A stretch of DNA of 64,000 nucleotides from NCBI RefSeq assembly GCF_903995435.1, contig NC_067149.1:55179392-55243391 (forward strand). The letters run 5' to 3'. The notes under the pieces are model-generated. The model saw only the letters and a program-made list of their open reading frames with translations. It searched no databases and was not told the origin of the DNA. This document shows positions 1 through 12,414 of the stretch, one piece after another (the stretch's first letter is position 1; each line of letters opens with the position of its first letter). Both the position numbers and the translations under genes were made by a program. This DNA comes from Acomys russatus. Lineage: Eukaryota > Chordata > Mammalia > Rodentia > Muridae.

Positions 1-214
1 AAAGCCATAATTATCATCATGAAGTTCATCCCTTGTCCATTTGTTTGTTGTTTTCCTTTATAATATTTCCTATTCACCACCAGTAAGTCTGGATTTTATA
101 TATATGTATATATTACACACACACATATATATACATACATACACACATATGTTCTCAGTACATACATATGGTGACAAGTTCATCATACACAGACGTAAGA
201 CATTTCTCTTTTTT

Positions 215-640
215 AAAAATTCATTTATTTATTCACTTTAAATCCTAGTTGTAGCATTCCCCTTTTCCAAGTCTCCCCCTCACTCACCTGTTCTCCCCAT
301 TCTCCCCTCTTCTTCTCCTAAGAGGAGGAGGAGGACCTCTTGGGTACCAGTCTTCCCAGGCACATTAAGCAGCTGCACAGCTAGGTGCATCCTATCCTCT
401 CCCACTGAGGCCAGACAAAAGAGCCAGGTTAGGGGGATTGGGTCCAGAGGGAGGCATCAGAGCCAAAGCGGGCCCCCACACCAGTTATTAGGGAATCCAC
501 ATGAAGACCAAGCTGCACATCCACTACATATGTGCAGGGCTCCTAGGACTGGTACATACATATTCTTTGGTTGGTTGTTCAGCCTCTGTGAGCCCTGATA
601 AAGCCCAGATTAGTTGATTCTGTGATCTACCATACCACAA
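215..640 (-). mobile_element. L1 3' UTR fragment
   Basis: A T-rich tail (TTCATTTATTTATTCACTTT) followed by the pyrimidine-rich L1 3' UTR in antisense. It is similar to the copies at 30.7 and 32.7 kb. Confidence 0.6.
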
Positions 641-649
641 TGACACTTG

Positions 650-1585
650 CTTAACTATGTTCACAGCAGCTTAACTGGTAATACCGAGAAGCTGGAAACA
701 AACCAGATGCCCTTCAACTGAAGAGTGAACAAAGAAGATGTGGTACATTTACATAGTGGAAAAACAAGAACATCTTGAACGTTTCAGGAAAGTGGATATA
801 AGTAGAAAAAAAATTATCCTGAGTGAGGTAATCCAAAAAGACATGTATGGTATTGACTCATTTAAAAGTGGATATTAGCCATAAAGTACAGAATAACCAT
901 GCTATAATCCACAGACCCAAAAGAAACTAAGTTACAATGAGGAATCAAGAGAGGATGCTTGAATCTCCTTAGAACAGGAAATAAAACAGGCATTGGAGAT
1001 GGATAAAGGGAAAGAACTAGATAGGAGAGGGGATAGGGAAGGAAACAGGGATGGGGATTATGAGGAGGGAGGTGGAGTATGAGATAACAGAAATCTGAGG
1101 TGGGGGGCATCTCTGAGATTTGCTAAAGACCAGCAATAAGTGAGGGCCCAGGAAGACTATGGGGTTATCCTATAGCTGAGGCTACTAGCAGAAGAGGGTA
1201 TGGAGACTGAAGTGGCTGCCTTCTATAGCCAAGAAGGACTTTCAGTGGAGGGATAAGGACACCAACCCACTCACAGAACCTTTGACCCCAAACTTGTCCT
1301 GCCCACAAGATGTGCAGGGACAAAGATTGAGGGAATGGCCAACCAAAGACTGGCCCTACTTGAGACCCATCTCATGGGAGAGATCCCATCTCTGACACTA
1401 TCAATGTTACTTTGCTATGCTTATAGACAGGTATCTAGGGAAACTCCTCTGAGAGGCTTCAGCAAGCAGCTGATCGAAACAGATGCAGAGAGCCACAGCC
1501 AAACATTGGACAGAGCTCAGGAGTCCTATGGAAGAGTTGGGGGAGTGAGTGAGGGAGATGGATGGGTAAAGGAGTCCACAAGACA
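650..1585 (+). mobile_element. L1 3' end (ORF2 terminus and 3' UTR)
   Basis: Aligns by eye with the ORF2 C-terminal region of the other plus-strand L1s (GAAGCTGGAAACAAACCAGA, GACATGTATGGTATTGACTC) and then with their 3' UTR, ending near GGAAGAGTTGGGGGAGTG. Confidence 0.7.
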
Positions 1586-1640
1586 TTGCTCTTGCAGTGA
1601 GTTCTAGAGTACTCTTATGTACAAGAAAGTTGAGCATGTA

Positions 1641-2190
1641 TGAGTCTCATTTGGAATCTGAAATGTTAGACCATATATGCTTCTTGCACAGCATATAACA
1701 AAGCCTCTATTTACCCTGTTAACATATCTTAAAGAATATTACTCTTGATGCCCTACAGTGAATTAAAATGTTGAAAAAATCTTTTGTTTGTGATGAGAAT
1801 GTGATTTCTATTTTTCTATTGATTGAACTTCTACACTGTGCATTAGAAGGAACATGATTTAAAATGCATTTCTACCACTTAAGAGTAATTTCAGGTGAAT
1901 AATTTAAGCTTTAATTTGCTCAAAGAATTAGCTAAAATACTAAGGGGTATAAAAATACTATAGTTTGTGGAAAATGTTAATATTAAAAAAGAATTCTTTA
2001 TTAGGGCACACAACCATGAAGCTAAATTAAAATGTTAAACAATGGAATTTCACTTTATTTTGGCCTTCTATTTTTGTGTCTGTGTCTGTGTATGAAGAGG
2101 AAGCTCCAGATACATATGCACATAGGTGAAAACCAAAAGTTGACACTGGGTGAGTTATTCTTCTGCTTACTATCTTAAATTTTTAAAAAG
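1641..2190. other. No feature seen
   Basis: AT-rich single-copy-looking DNA; nothing recognised. Confidence 0.5.
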
Positions 2191-2194
2191 AATC

Positions 2195-2345
2195 TTTAAA
2201 ATGTGTGTGCATGTCCACATGTATGAACATGTCTGTGCAGATGTCCCTGGAGGGCAGAAGAGGATGTCAGATACCTTGGAGCTGCAGTGCAGAGGTGAGT
2301 CCCTGGGTGTGGGTTCTAGAAACCTAACTCTGGTCTTATGCAAGA
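2195..2345 (-). mobile_element. B3-like SINE
   Basis: GAGGGCAGAAGAGGATGTCAG and GGTGTGGGTTCTAGAAACC in antisense, the B3 body. Confidence 0.65.
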
Positions 2346-2524
2346 CCTTCAAACACACTGCATTGTCTCTCCAGCCGTGCATCTTAGTTTTTGAGAGGGC
2401 CTCTCACTGGAGCAGAATCCTACCTTTTAAAGGCTGGCTGGCTTACAAGCCCCAGGAACCCCATCTCCTACTTTTCAGTGTTGGGGTGATGAACTGATTT
2501 TGCTAAGTTGGGTTTTTAATGTGG

Positions 2525-2720
2525 GTGATGGAGAATCAAACTCGGTCCCTTGTGTTGCACAGCACGTACTAAACTGACGGGGCTACGTCCCCAAAACCTT
2601 ACTTTGGGTTTTACATGGAATCTCATTGTGTAGCCTAGGCTGACACAGACCTCACCATTCTTTTTTGTCATCTTGTGAAGTGCTGGGATTATAGGCATGC
2701 AGTGACCCTCCTTGCCTAAA
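2525..2720 (-). mobile_element. B4-like SINE (ID head plus B1 body)
   Basis: A tRNA-like ID part (CACGTACTAAACTGACGGGG) is followed by an antisense B1 part (AAGTGCTGGGATTATAGGC). Confidence 0.65.
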
Positions 2721-2725
2721 AGATG

Positions 2726-4222
2726 TAGAGACACTTTAGTTTTAGAATCAGTTTGTACATCATCCTGCAAAGTAATGGGTTTCATTGTAACATTTTCATA
2801 CATGCTTTTTCTTTTACTTGGAATAAACAATCAATTGTACCTTATGTATTTTTACTTAATATCTACTGGGAAGCTAATGTGCACTTATCTTTGGTGTTAA
2901 AAATGACTTTAGAGATGAGAATAGCTAACACAAAATACCAAGGATGAATCTCTGAGCTAAGGCTGCTGTAAACACACTTCAAACAATGCAACGACCAATC
3001 CAGTGACTGGCTCCCTATTATAATTATTTATAGATGATGCCACCCTAACATTGAGGGTATTGAGCAACAGAGGACAAAAGTGGATCCAGGAATTTGTAAC
3101 TAAGAATGCAAAGAAGAGATGAGAGTCACCAATGGAACCAGTTATAGTAGAGTCTCCTACCTCTTCCTGAACCAGTTCCTGTCTTCCCCAAGACTGTCTC
3201 TATTTTCAGCTTCCACAATGCAAATCCAGGATCTGGATCGTGGAAAATTCAATGACAAACCAGAGTCTTTAAGCCAGAGTTGATTAAATGCTGCATGATC
3301 CTTGTCCTCCCTGTCAAGAAATGCAGCAACTGGCACTTATTTAGCCCAGCACAGGTTTCAGGGGCTGCACGTTTTGTTCTTCTAAGTCCCTCTGTTCCAC
3401 TCTTTCCCTCTGTCCCTCTGTCCTCATCCTTATAATGGTCCTCCTGGTTTCATGTCATATGTAGTGTGCTACCTTCTCTCCTCCTTCAGAACTCCCCACA
3501 CTTACACATACATATAAAATGTAAACTCAAATATCACATTGAGGGAAGACCTGTGGCAGTTGAAGAGAACTTTAATGATGACCAGTTTTCACCTCTTCAC
3601 CCTCTTCCCCCTTATACAGAATGTGAGTGAAACAGATTTTTGGGGTCCAGGCTAATCTCCACATATCCTTTCAAGGTCACACAGCTTCGTCCCTTCATGT
3701 TCCTCTCTACCGACGAATGCTCATGCACTGTTCACTGTAGCTCATCACAAGACTTGCCTCTTCCACTCTTCCAGCAACTATGGCAACAACAAACCCAGAT
3801 TACCTTAAGTCCTTCCATTTGGCAGTTTGACTGAGTGTCTAGAGACCTGTGGAGAGTTGCCTGGTCTTCAGTGGTGACACAAGGTCCTCAATCAAAATAA
3901 TTTCCCCTCATGCCCTTCCTTTACAGTTCCACATCCTTAGTGCATTATTTAAAAGCAAATGAAACCTTCCTCCCACTCACCCTGTCCCACAGCTCTTGTT
4001 GCTTTTTTTCTTGCAGATTTAACTGAAGTTCAGACAAGCAGATGGGTCTTTCTCTCTCTTCTTTCCTCACTCCAGTATAGTCCACTGAGATGGATACTTC
4101 CAAGCAAGATCCTTCACGCTCATAGCCTCTGACGGACCAACTTGATGACCCAGAAGTACTATGTCAAACTTAGTTTAATCTCTAGTGAAGATAAAATTCA
4201 TGTAAATGTTTATCAGTCAAAG
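2726..4222. other. No feature seen downstream of the unnamed lectin gene
   Basis: Nothing recognised on either strand, apart from the poly(A) signal just beyond. Confidence 0.5.
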
Positions 4223-4228
4223 TTTATT
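4223..4228 (-). terminator. Candidate poly(A) signal of the unnamed lectin gene
   Basis: AATAAA on the minus strand, about 80 nt past the stop codon. Confidence 0.5.
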
Positions 4229-4309
4229 TAAAAACCGTGTCGGTGAGGAGGAAAAAACATCATGCATAAAACAAGACACTGCTCCTTCATTTTCTTTTGG
4301 AAGAAATCT

Positions 4310-4424
4310 TCAAGGGCATTGGCTTGCTTTGATACAAATATAGTCATTTAGATCTTCACAATGGATACTGGCTATGCCATCTTTATACATGAGGGCACAC
4401 TGACCATGGTCTTGTATTCTCATC
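4310..4424 (-). CDS. Unnamed lectin, exon 5 (end of lectin domain, stop)
   Basis: Acceptor TTTTTTTCCAG, then 38 codons including TGA at 4312-4310. It carries GQCALMY, the Cys of IHCED and the terminal YICIK, which are the last three framework cysteines. A further Cys sits two residues from the C terminus. Confidence 0.9.
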
Positions 4425-7400
4425 CTGGAAAAAAACAAAGGGATGACTTCTTTATTTATGAGACCAAACACAGCCTCATATAATGAATGACTCTAAACTT
4501 TGGTGGCCATAGTTCAAATGTGCTCTATGGAGAGGAAGTTATGCATGCTGTTGCTGTTCTTTCATCAGACAGCACATTTAACCTTCAGACTCTGGTAGAG
4601 AGGTACTGTGTGACTCCACTCCTCAGCAGCACAGCCTGGTACTCTACGCTGCTGACAAGGAGGGAAACATCATAATTGTTCAGAGAGGGATCAGGTTCTT
4701 CCATGCATGTTTCTAATGAAAAATGAATAAATCAGTGTATTTAGGGATTTATAGGATGTGTAGGGGGAGAGTGTAACTGGCATTTCAGGGAAACGTTTTC
4801 ATGCTTTTTAATACAGGTCTTTCATAACTTTCAATTATGAATTCACGTAGCCACTCTGTAATCAATTCCATTGTGAGATTATTTACTTTGCAGAGTGACA
4901 GGGTGTATATAAGGCACTACAGCAAGTTGTTAGGATGGATTTTTAAGTTCCTACTTTAGGTCACATGTAACATTGAGAATTCAAAATGAGAAAATACACA
5001 ATAGTGAGCTTTGGTGGAATTTTGATTATAATGAAATCAAATGCCTTCAGTACCTTTCTTGGAGAGGAAATGTTAGCCATGGTGTATGCTTGACTGATTT
5101 CTAGGAGACTCTCAAATTTTTATCTCACCCTTTTCTAAAATATGTGTGCATACTCAGCTCTTCAGTATTCTTGAGGAAGTAGTTGAAGGACCGACCACCA
5201 GCCACAAATGCTCAGGTCAGGTCCCCTACATAAAAGGATGCAGTTTCTGCATAGCTCCTGTCACAGACCTCAGCTTGTCCCTCAATAACTTATCTAGAAC
5301 CATGTCCATGTTAGGTAAGTAGTAGGTATGCTTTATTGTCAAGCTATGGTGACAAGGATATAAGCTGGGCATTTTTGGTAGAGGCATCATTAGTTCACAT
5401 TCTAAAGCTTTTCACCTCTGGCTGCTTGAGTTCACACATGGATCCTGAAGATGGAGAGAATTTGTTGTACTTCCATGCTTACACATGGCCAATGTGCTAG
5501 TGTTCTCATCAATTGTTATGAGCATTCCATATGAGGAAGCCCTACCCCTCAGTGGTGCAGAATGTAACTGTACTTAAAAGGACCAACTAAATGATATGAG
5601 TTCTTTTCTTAAATTCGTTTTTCAAATTGGATTCTAGACACACTACTATACTGGCTTAAACTAATGTCTGTTGGATGAACAGTAATATCATATAATCTTC
5701 TTTCCTTTCTTTTTTCCTTCCTTCCTTCCTTCCTTCTTTCCTTTCTTGACATGTTGAGAGTGAGGCCACATGTTCTCTACTACTGACCTACACTCCCACA
5801 ACCCCATGCACCACTTTTGAGAAGAAATAATCCAGTCACTTCCTTGAGTATGAACACAGGCTGAGCCAGAGGAAGACAGAGTGAGGTGGCAGGAATCTAT
5901 AGCCAAAGCAAGAGGGCAGAAGAAGCAGACCCTGACAACACCTTGAATGTGAACTTCCAGACTCCAGATCTATTGCTTATGCTGCTTTGTCTGTGTCATT
6001 TACTGTGGTGACCCTAGTAAAGTAACACACCAACTCTCACCAGATCATAACTTTATGTTTTTCCAAGTTTTTAAAAAATGGGAATACATAACATCTTAAA
6101 CTCTCAATATTTTATTTCAAGAAAACGCCATAGGAATTATGTTTTGTACTCAAAATTTAACTTGTGTCATATATTTCTAACACTTTCTTCAAAGTCATTG
6201 TGTCTCTCAGTTGAGGAAGTTCTTCTGCTAAGGCACAATATATTACTACGACAGAGCAAACACCTGCCATATAAGAGGCACTCAGTGCAATGAAGTTTGT
6301 GGCTCCTCTCTGGAAAACACAATCTTCTTCTATGTCCTTCCTTAATTCTGAGGTTGGGAGATATTTTAAATGTTTTCAGAACAAAAAATATCATCCAAGG
6401 ATACAATTAATTCTTTGGATTTTGGACAATAGAGAAGTTATGAAATTTTAAATAAAAGGAAATCAAACATCTCAGTTCCCAATGTATTCTTATCCATATT
6501 GTTAGGTCACTGGTGGATAAGGAAAATGTACATGTCAGTTGTCTTTAAATATTCACTCTTTACCAATGTGAAGTAAAAGGAAGCGCTCACGTGCATGTGC
6601 AAGCACACACACAAACACAGAGACACACACACAGACATGCACACAAATACAATCCATCCTCGGGCAAGTGTTAAATTGCCTAGACTTAGATCAAATCTAG
6701 AATGAAATGAAGGCATATACAACTTAAACACACAGACACAAACCCTGGTGCTTGAAGGCATACAGTCCCTAAAGACTACCGGTTTGAAACTTCTCTTCAT
6801 CATCTGTTAGAGGGATTATTTAAGAAACTGTAGATATATCTGTTTATAGAGTTAGAATTTTGACCATGATTTACAATTAACATTAAATAAATACGCAGGC
6901 TTACAAATTATTGTATTTACTTCCATCTGTCCAAACCCACATCCTGAGTAAATTTCGTTTGTTCAGTCCAATCCAATACGAAGAACTTCCCACCTTCACA
7001 TGGTTCATAAGAGTGTCCTGTGACAAAACAGAGTGCTATCAGGGACATCTCATAATGATCTTATTCTCAGTACATGAAATTGCAATGCCCTTCTCTGAGC
7101 CCATCATGCTCTTAACACAGGTCCTGCAGGGGGCTGAATACCTAACTCCATGTCTTGATATTTGTTACAGCAAAGAAAAGGATTCTGTTAAGACAGAAGT
7201 TAGAGTAGAACAGGGCCCTGTCTCTGACTACATGTCCTATCTTTTGGACCCTGACCCTCTACTGGGCTCATCTATCTAGGCTCAATAGGAAAAGATGCTT
7301 CTAGTCTTTTCCAACTTGATAGGCCAAGGCTGGTTGATACCCATGGGAGACCTTCCTTTTTTTTTTTTTCTGAGAGAATGAGAGGAAGGGAGAATGAAGG

Positions 7401-10400
7401 GGAAGAGAGGGATGGGGAGGAGAGGAGGGAGGGGAAACTGAAATTAGGATGTAAAGTTAATTAACTAATTAATTATAAGACTGACGTTAGAACATAGCAC
7501 CTTTGACCCTAATTCTGAAACAGCTCCAAATTTTGCTGAAGCAAAAAATGCCAAGTCTCTGTAATGGTCTACAAGACCCTTGTAGTCACATTCTTACCTT
7601 TGTTTCAAGAAAATGTGACCTTGTCTCCAACCCACCTACTTAGAGGAGTAATAACATACTTCTATTTGTATCTAATATACCATATAATTTATACATTTTC
7701 TATTACTATTCCTAGGGTTTTTTTTATCTTTCCCTCTGAGCTCCAAGTTCCCCAAAGGCAAAAGATCTGGGTCTTAACTACTCAACATGCTAAGTAGGAC
7801 ATCTAACCAATTCGATCTTGTTGTTGAATTTAGCCAGAGTTCCATCGTAGTTTTGGCAGTTCTCCAGTGCAGAGAGCCATGAACTTTTATGATGGAAAAG
7901 AAAGAAGCAGTTCTGATTAAGTTTCTTCCAGGAATTCATGCATATCTTTGCTTCTTCACCACATGTCTTATTTCTGATCAGTCGTGTGACTTCTGCTAAA
8001 ATAAATACACGACATGAAGACACTATAAGAGAATGAAGTCTGACTTTCCTTGTGACAGATTCTTCTATATTTCACATTGATAAAATGGATTTCACTTTCA
8101 TATACCACTTCGGTCATTTGACTTTAACCGTCAACCACAAGATAACAGGTCAACCAAGAGCACAGCAAGAGAGAAAGAAGGACCAGGGAAGATGTACATG
8201 TAATTTAAACCAGTAGTAACCAACTTCTAGAAATATAATATCCTCCAACTGTTTGTTTCATATCTATACTATTAGAATTTACATACTTATTCACTTCTTT
8301 TAAATTTGGACATGCCACCTGAGACAAATTTTACTACAAATAGATTCTTCAATAGTCATAACATCAAAGAGTTTGTTTTCTTCCAGTGGCCTAACCAATA
8401 ATTGTTTCTTTTTTTCTAAAGCTAGTTTATTAGAACCTAACCACACTTTTAAAAATATATATTTATTTATTATTTTGTATACAGTGCTCTGCCTGCATGT
8501 ACAGCTACAGGCCAGAAGAGGGCATCAGATCACATTACAGATGATCATGAACCACCATATGGGTGCTGGGAATTGAACTCAGGACCTCTGGAAGAGCAGC
8601 CAGTGCTCTTAACCTTTGAGCCATCTCTCCAGCCCCCAATAATTGTTTTCTAGAAATAGCATTTCCTCAGAAGTTGAAGCTATTTCTTTGTCCTTTGTTC
8701 TTGAGTGAATAAAAGAAAGAAAGAAAGAAAGGAAAAAAAAAAAACAGAAAAGGGAAAAAACCATTTCCTATTTCCTTTTTAACTCACAGAAGTAGATATA
8801 TGAAGTCATTTGTTTATGAATAGCTCTATGAGAAATAGAACTTAATGTGATTTCCCCCATGCCTGAAAAAAGAAACAAAATGACTGGCTGCTATTCAAGC
8901 CTATGAATGAGAGACTATTCAATTCGAAGCATGGCCTAGCAGTGAGGTTCTGTATACACAAAACCTGATATGACATCCCAGCAAAATTACTCATGTCACT
9001 GAAATTTCTTTAAAAATACCAAGTCCCACCTTGCCCTAAAGTTTCAGGTTCAAATAAACAATTCCTATCAAAGTCATATAGTTAGTTCAAAACTTGGACT
9101 ATCAGAAATCTAGCTTTTTTTCTTTCGTTTACTAGTTCATTTTCTTCTTTTATTTGTACATCCAGCCATCCTATGCTGAGCATGTACCCTAGGGCAGACA
9201 TTTATCTTTCTGTAGCTGTTGGAATACATAAAATAAATCTAACATTCTGGATTTTATGAAAGTTGCATACCTGAAACCATACAGTTTCTCATGAAGTGAA
9301 TCTGGGGTAAAGAGATAAGAATAACTTCTGAATATTAGCACAGCATTTGGGGTCGGGCTAGACAAAGGCAATGAGGAAGGGCACAGACGAAGGACACAAG
9401 AGAATAGAGAGCAGATTCTGAGGCTACAGTTGAATTAATACACTGTTTGCCATTAAAACATGAAGACTGCAACCCACAGGAAAAGTTGACTGACACTCTC
9501 TTGTAATCCCTGCAGTACAAAGGCAGGTCCCGGCTCCTAGTGAGAGGTCCTTTTCTCACAAAAACAGGTGGATAAGTCCTGAAGAAATATCCCCAAGGCT
9601 GACTTCTGGCTTATATTGGGACACATATTCTTGTGAGCATGCGAGCGCGCGCGCGAGCACACACACATAAACACACATACACAGAGACAGACAGACGAGA
9701 CAGAGAGGCAGAGAGACAGAGAGACAGAGAGAAAAGGAGAGAGTTGGCATGAATGATATTAAGTTTGAGATATTAGATAATCAAGGAGCTAGATTAATTT
9801 AAAACTTATTGAATTAAAGGATGTGTCCCAGGTTAGAGATGCATTTATGTAAAAAAAGTTCTGAGAACAGTTCAGGAGGCTAACAGGCCAACAGTGCTTC
9901 AAAGATGGGACACAGGAAGTTCAAATACTGAGCCTAGTACATGCAGGGAGTGGGAGTGGGGAGAAGGAATGAGCACAAAACAAACAGTTAGCAGTGCTGT
10001 AGGCAGGAGACAAACCATGGAATGATTTTTAGGAAGGAGTTTTAAAATGTGTACAGAAGGCACCTCATTAGTGCAGTAGGTAGCGTTCCTTTCTCATAAA
10101 ATGTACAAACAGCCAGAGCTGCCCTGAGTTGATGGAAGCAACAACTTGTTTTTACAGAAGTCGGCATTTCAAATATCTCTATGTCACCCCTCAGTGGTTA
10201 CATAGTTTTCACTCACCCTTCTGTGATATTCCTTGTGTCTGGGATGGGAAAAAGTTAATATAGATGTCTCATCCAAGGCTGAGTACTCACAGTTACTTAC
10301 ACTTGGTGCTTTGACCAGTTATCTGTGTATGCATCACTACTGCTTGCTTTAAAGAGACTTTTCTCAATATCAAACCAGTTAAAAATCCCAAGACGAATGG

Positions 10401-12414
10401 GGGAGGCACTCTCTCTGGGCCCCATCCTTGTTGGATTGACAGTGAATCCTTGCAGAGGGAGGAAGTGACTCACCTTTGGGAATGTGACTGCAAGTAGGTT
10501 GCCCATGTTTAGATGCAGGCAGTGCTAAATTGGATTCAGAGGATTATCAACAGCAACAAAATGAACAGCATGAAATTAGACAGGAGTCATCATGGATGGT
10601 ACAAGGGAGCTGGAAATGACCCAAATATATTGTATAGTAGTATGAAATTTTCAAAAATAAAAGTATTGTGAAAAATGAATATGGATCATCAAATAAGATG
10701 AAATGGATGATAGCTATTAAAGTTTTTGATAAACTTGACTACATGTTTTATGAGAAAAGCTGAAGCAGAAACCTGATCAGAATGCATTTAATAGAAATTT
10801 TAGAAAGGAAGGGCATTGGGGCGTAGCTCCATGGCAGAGCCTATGTTTGGTATGCGCGGGGACCTGGGTTCATCTCTATACACTAATTGTTCTCACAGGA
10901 AACTAAACTACACCAAACAAAAACTTAGCGGTTTGAGCTTGAGATGTAGTATAAAGGCAGGTTATGTGCTTAGAGTACATGAAACCCTGAAAAGAGAAAG
11001 CACAGAAGCATGGATGGATGGCTGGATGGCTGGATGGATGGATAGTTAGATGGATGGATGGGTGGGTGGATGGGTGGATGGATGGATGGATGGATGGATG
11101 GATGGATAGTTAGATGGATGGATGGGTGGGTGGATGGATGGTTAGATGGATGGATGGGTGGGTGGATGGATGGTTAGATGGCTGGCTGGCTGGCTGGCTG
11201 GATGGATGGATGGATGGATGGATAGTTAGATGGATGGATGGGTGGGTGGATGGATGGTTAGATGGATGGATGGGTGGGTGGATGGGTGGATGGATGGATG
11301 CATGGGTGGGTGTAAAGGAGAAGGCAGGCAGGCAGGGAGGGAAGAGAAAAAATGAACAAAGAAAACATTTCAAGAAGGTTTCTATATCAAGCACTAAACA
11401 TAAACACTGTAAAGGAAGAGTGGGGGCTAATGAGATATTTTTGTTTTCATTTAATTCATTGGCAAGCTATGACCTTATAGTATTGCTGACAAAGATGTTG
11501 CAGCAGATCATGAACAACAATGGTTTAGGAGAGAGAAGAGGGCAGTGCCAGCGATAAAGTGAGATGATATAGGATCTAGTGTAGAACCTGAACATGCCAC
11601 TAGCAAAAGAGCCCATGTGGGGATTGTGGCAGCTGGTGACGTCCACCACCCATTGCTTCTGTTAGAATAAACTGGAATCAAGGTTCCAAACACTCAAGTG
11701 GCTATGGAACCGAGTTAACACACTCTGGAAATGCCACAGAGCTTAAGCCCACTTTTCTTTTTACTTCCACCACCATTATAGCTAGTATGATTTTCTGACA
11801 CAAATATCATGTCTATTAAGTTTTCCCTTCGAGGACATGGTACCCAGCCCTTTGTAAAGCTTTGCCTGACCACTCTGACTCATAGCCCCTTGCCTCCTGC
11901 TTCAAACTGTATGAGCTTCTGCACATCAATTACTCTACTCTTCCACGGCTGTTTACTTATGATCGTCGATGTCCAGTTAGAGAAAAATTCCTTGCAGGCA
12001 GCAAGCACATCCCATTTTTGAATGAGGCAGCAGCAGCTGGCACTCTGTCTGAATGCAATAATATTAAAGATTGATCTTGTAGGAGGTAAAGCAGCTGGCG
12101 GGCTCAGGCTGGATGGCTAATACTACTATCAGTATTTTGTTGTTGTTGTTTTGTTTCAGCAGAAACTGGTCACTTACATTTTCTAGGAAAACTGAAAAGT
12201 CCCCAAAGAAGGACGGCAACAACACCAATTATCAGGAACCAGAGGGACATCAATTTCTTTCCATCTGCACAAGGCAAACAGACAGGTCACGATTTACCAA
12301 ACAAAAACAACAAGCAAACAAAACCTACATAATCTCTGTGCCCTATTTTCACAGCTCACTCATTGATCTATTGGGAAAAAGGGAAATTGCACTCAGGTGT
12401 GGCTCCATCTTCAT
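4310..12414 (-). CDS. Unnamed C-type-lectin-like type II membrane protein, five exons, intact frame
   Basis: Exons (high to low coordinate): 12414-12360, 12264-12178, 7995-7808, 7017-6905, 4424-4310; joined length 558 nt, 185 residues plus stop. Intron phases are 1,1,0,2, the layout of KLRB1/CD69/CLEC2 genes; the separate neck exon of Clec12a/b is absent. Residues 1-19 form a short cytoplasmic tail without a YxxL motif. Residues 23-44 are a hydrophobic anchor with no charged residue. The stalk has one sequon (N56) and an extra Cys59. The lectin domain (66-185) has the six framework cysteines (66, 77, 94, 157, 170, 178), a YWIGL motif at 124-128 and WVWTDG at 137-142. No EPN or WND calcium motif is seen. 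The YNNL after WTDG resembles CLEC2 proteins; the YIC ending resembles NKG2D. Position and strand fit a gene between Cd69 and Clec12a. I do not recognise the product; a CLECL1 (DCAL-1) or CLEC2-like gene is possible. Confidence 0.8.
6905..7017 (-). CDS. Unnamed lectin, exon 4 (middle of lectin domain)
   Basis: A 113-nt exon with acceptor TTTTGTCACAG and donor GTAAGC. It encodes SSYWIGLNKR and MWVWTDGSKYNN, the diagnostic WIGL and WxWxDG core of a lectin-like domain. It starts in phase 0 and ends in phase 2, complementary to its neighbours. Confidence 0.9.
7808..7995 (-). CDS. Unnamed lectin, exon 3 (stalk and first third of lectin domain)
   Basis: A 188-nt exon with acceptor TTTATTTTAG and donor GTTAGA. 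It encodes the stalk with an NKT sequon and the motif C-x10-C followed by a Trp and the third framework Cys (ENCQNYDGTL). It ends in phase 0 at NNKIEL, the usual exon boundary of NK-complex lectins. Confidence 0.9.
8443..8638 (-). mobile_element. B2 SINE
   Basis: Antisense B2 with GGGTGCTGGGAATTGAACTC and GAGCCATCTCTCCAGCCCC, the tRNA-derived head at the right end and an A/T-rich tail at the left. Confidence 0.9.
9640..9735. repeat. Compound (CG)n-(CA)n-(GACA)n microsatellite
   Basis: GCGAGCGCGCGCGCGAGC runs into CA and then GACA/GAGA repeats. Confidence 0.9.
10803..10885 (+). mobile_element. ID-type SINE
   Basis: A tRNA-like stretch with TTGGGGCGTAGCTCCATGGC and GGGGACCTGGGTTCATC, matching A and B box positions. 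Confidence 0.65.
11010..11312 (+). repeat. (GGAT)n minisatellite with 32-bp higher-order units
   Basis: GGAT/GGGT/GGCT tetranucleotides are punctuated by GTTAGATGG at about 11045, 11109, 11141, 11173, 11224 and 11256. Long open frames on both strands here are repeat artefacts. Confidence 0.95.
12178..12264 (-). CDS. Unnamed lectin, exon 2 (transmembrane)
   Basis: An 87-nt exon between a CTTGTGCAG acceptor and a GTAAGT donor. It encodes a Lys-Lys-flanked hydrophobic stretch of about 22 residues (begins LMSLWFLIIG) followed by a basic PRK stop-transfer end. Both ends are phase 1, so it joins directly to the first lectin-domain exon, giving Ser at the junction. Confidence 0.78.
12360..12414 (-). 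CDS. Unnamed lectin, exon 1 (cytoplasmic tail)
   Basis: Eighteen codons plus one base, ending at a GTGAGC donor (12359-12354). The phase 1 end fits the phase of the transmembrane exon, giving Asn at the junction. Two in-frame ATGs lie at 12414 and 12408; the second has the better Kozak context (A at -3, G at +4). An in-frame stop lies just upstream, so the frame cannot extend. This is the least certain exon, because it is short and was chosen by phase and donor match. Confidence 0.6.

Noticed and set aside
4500..4715. Minus-strand segment after a CATTAG acceptor, first taken as the middle lectin exon
   Set aside because: It has stops in the required phase and lacks the WIGL/WxWxDG core. The true exon with correct phases lies at 7017-6905.
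10297..10506. 69-codon minus-strand frame ending at a GTAAGT donor
   Set aside because: Its end phase does not fit the neighbouring exons, and exons 2 and 3 already join in phase. No family resemblance.
11110..11557. Long open frames in the GGAT array on both strands
   Set aside because: Trp/Met/Asp/Gly and His/Pro/Ser repeats are translations of a tetranucleotide repeat.
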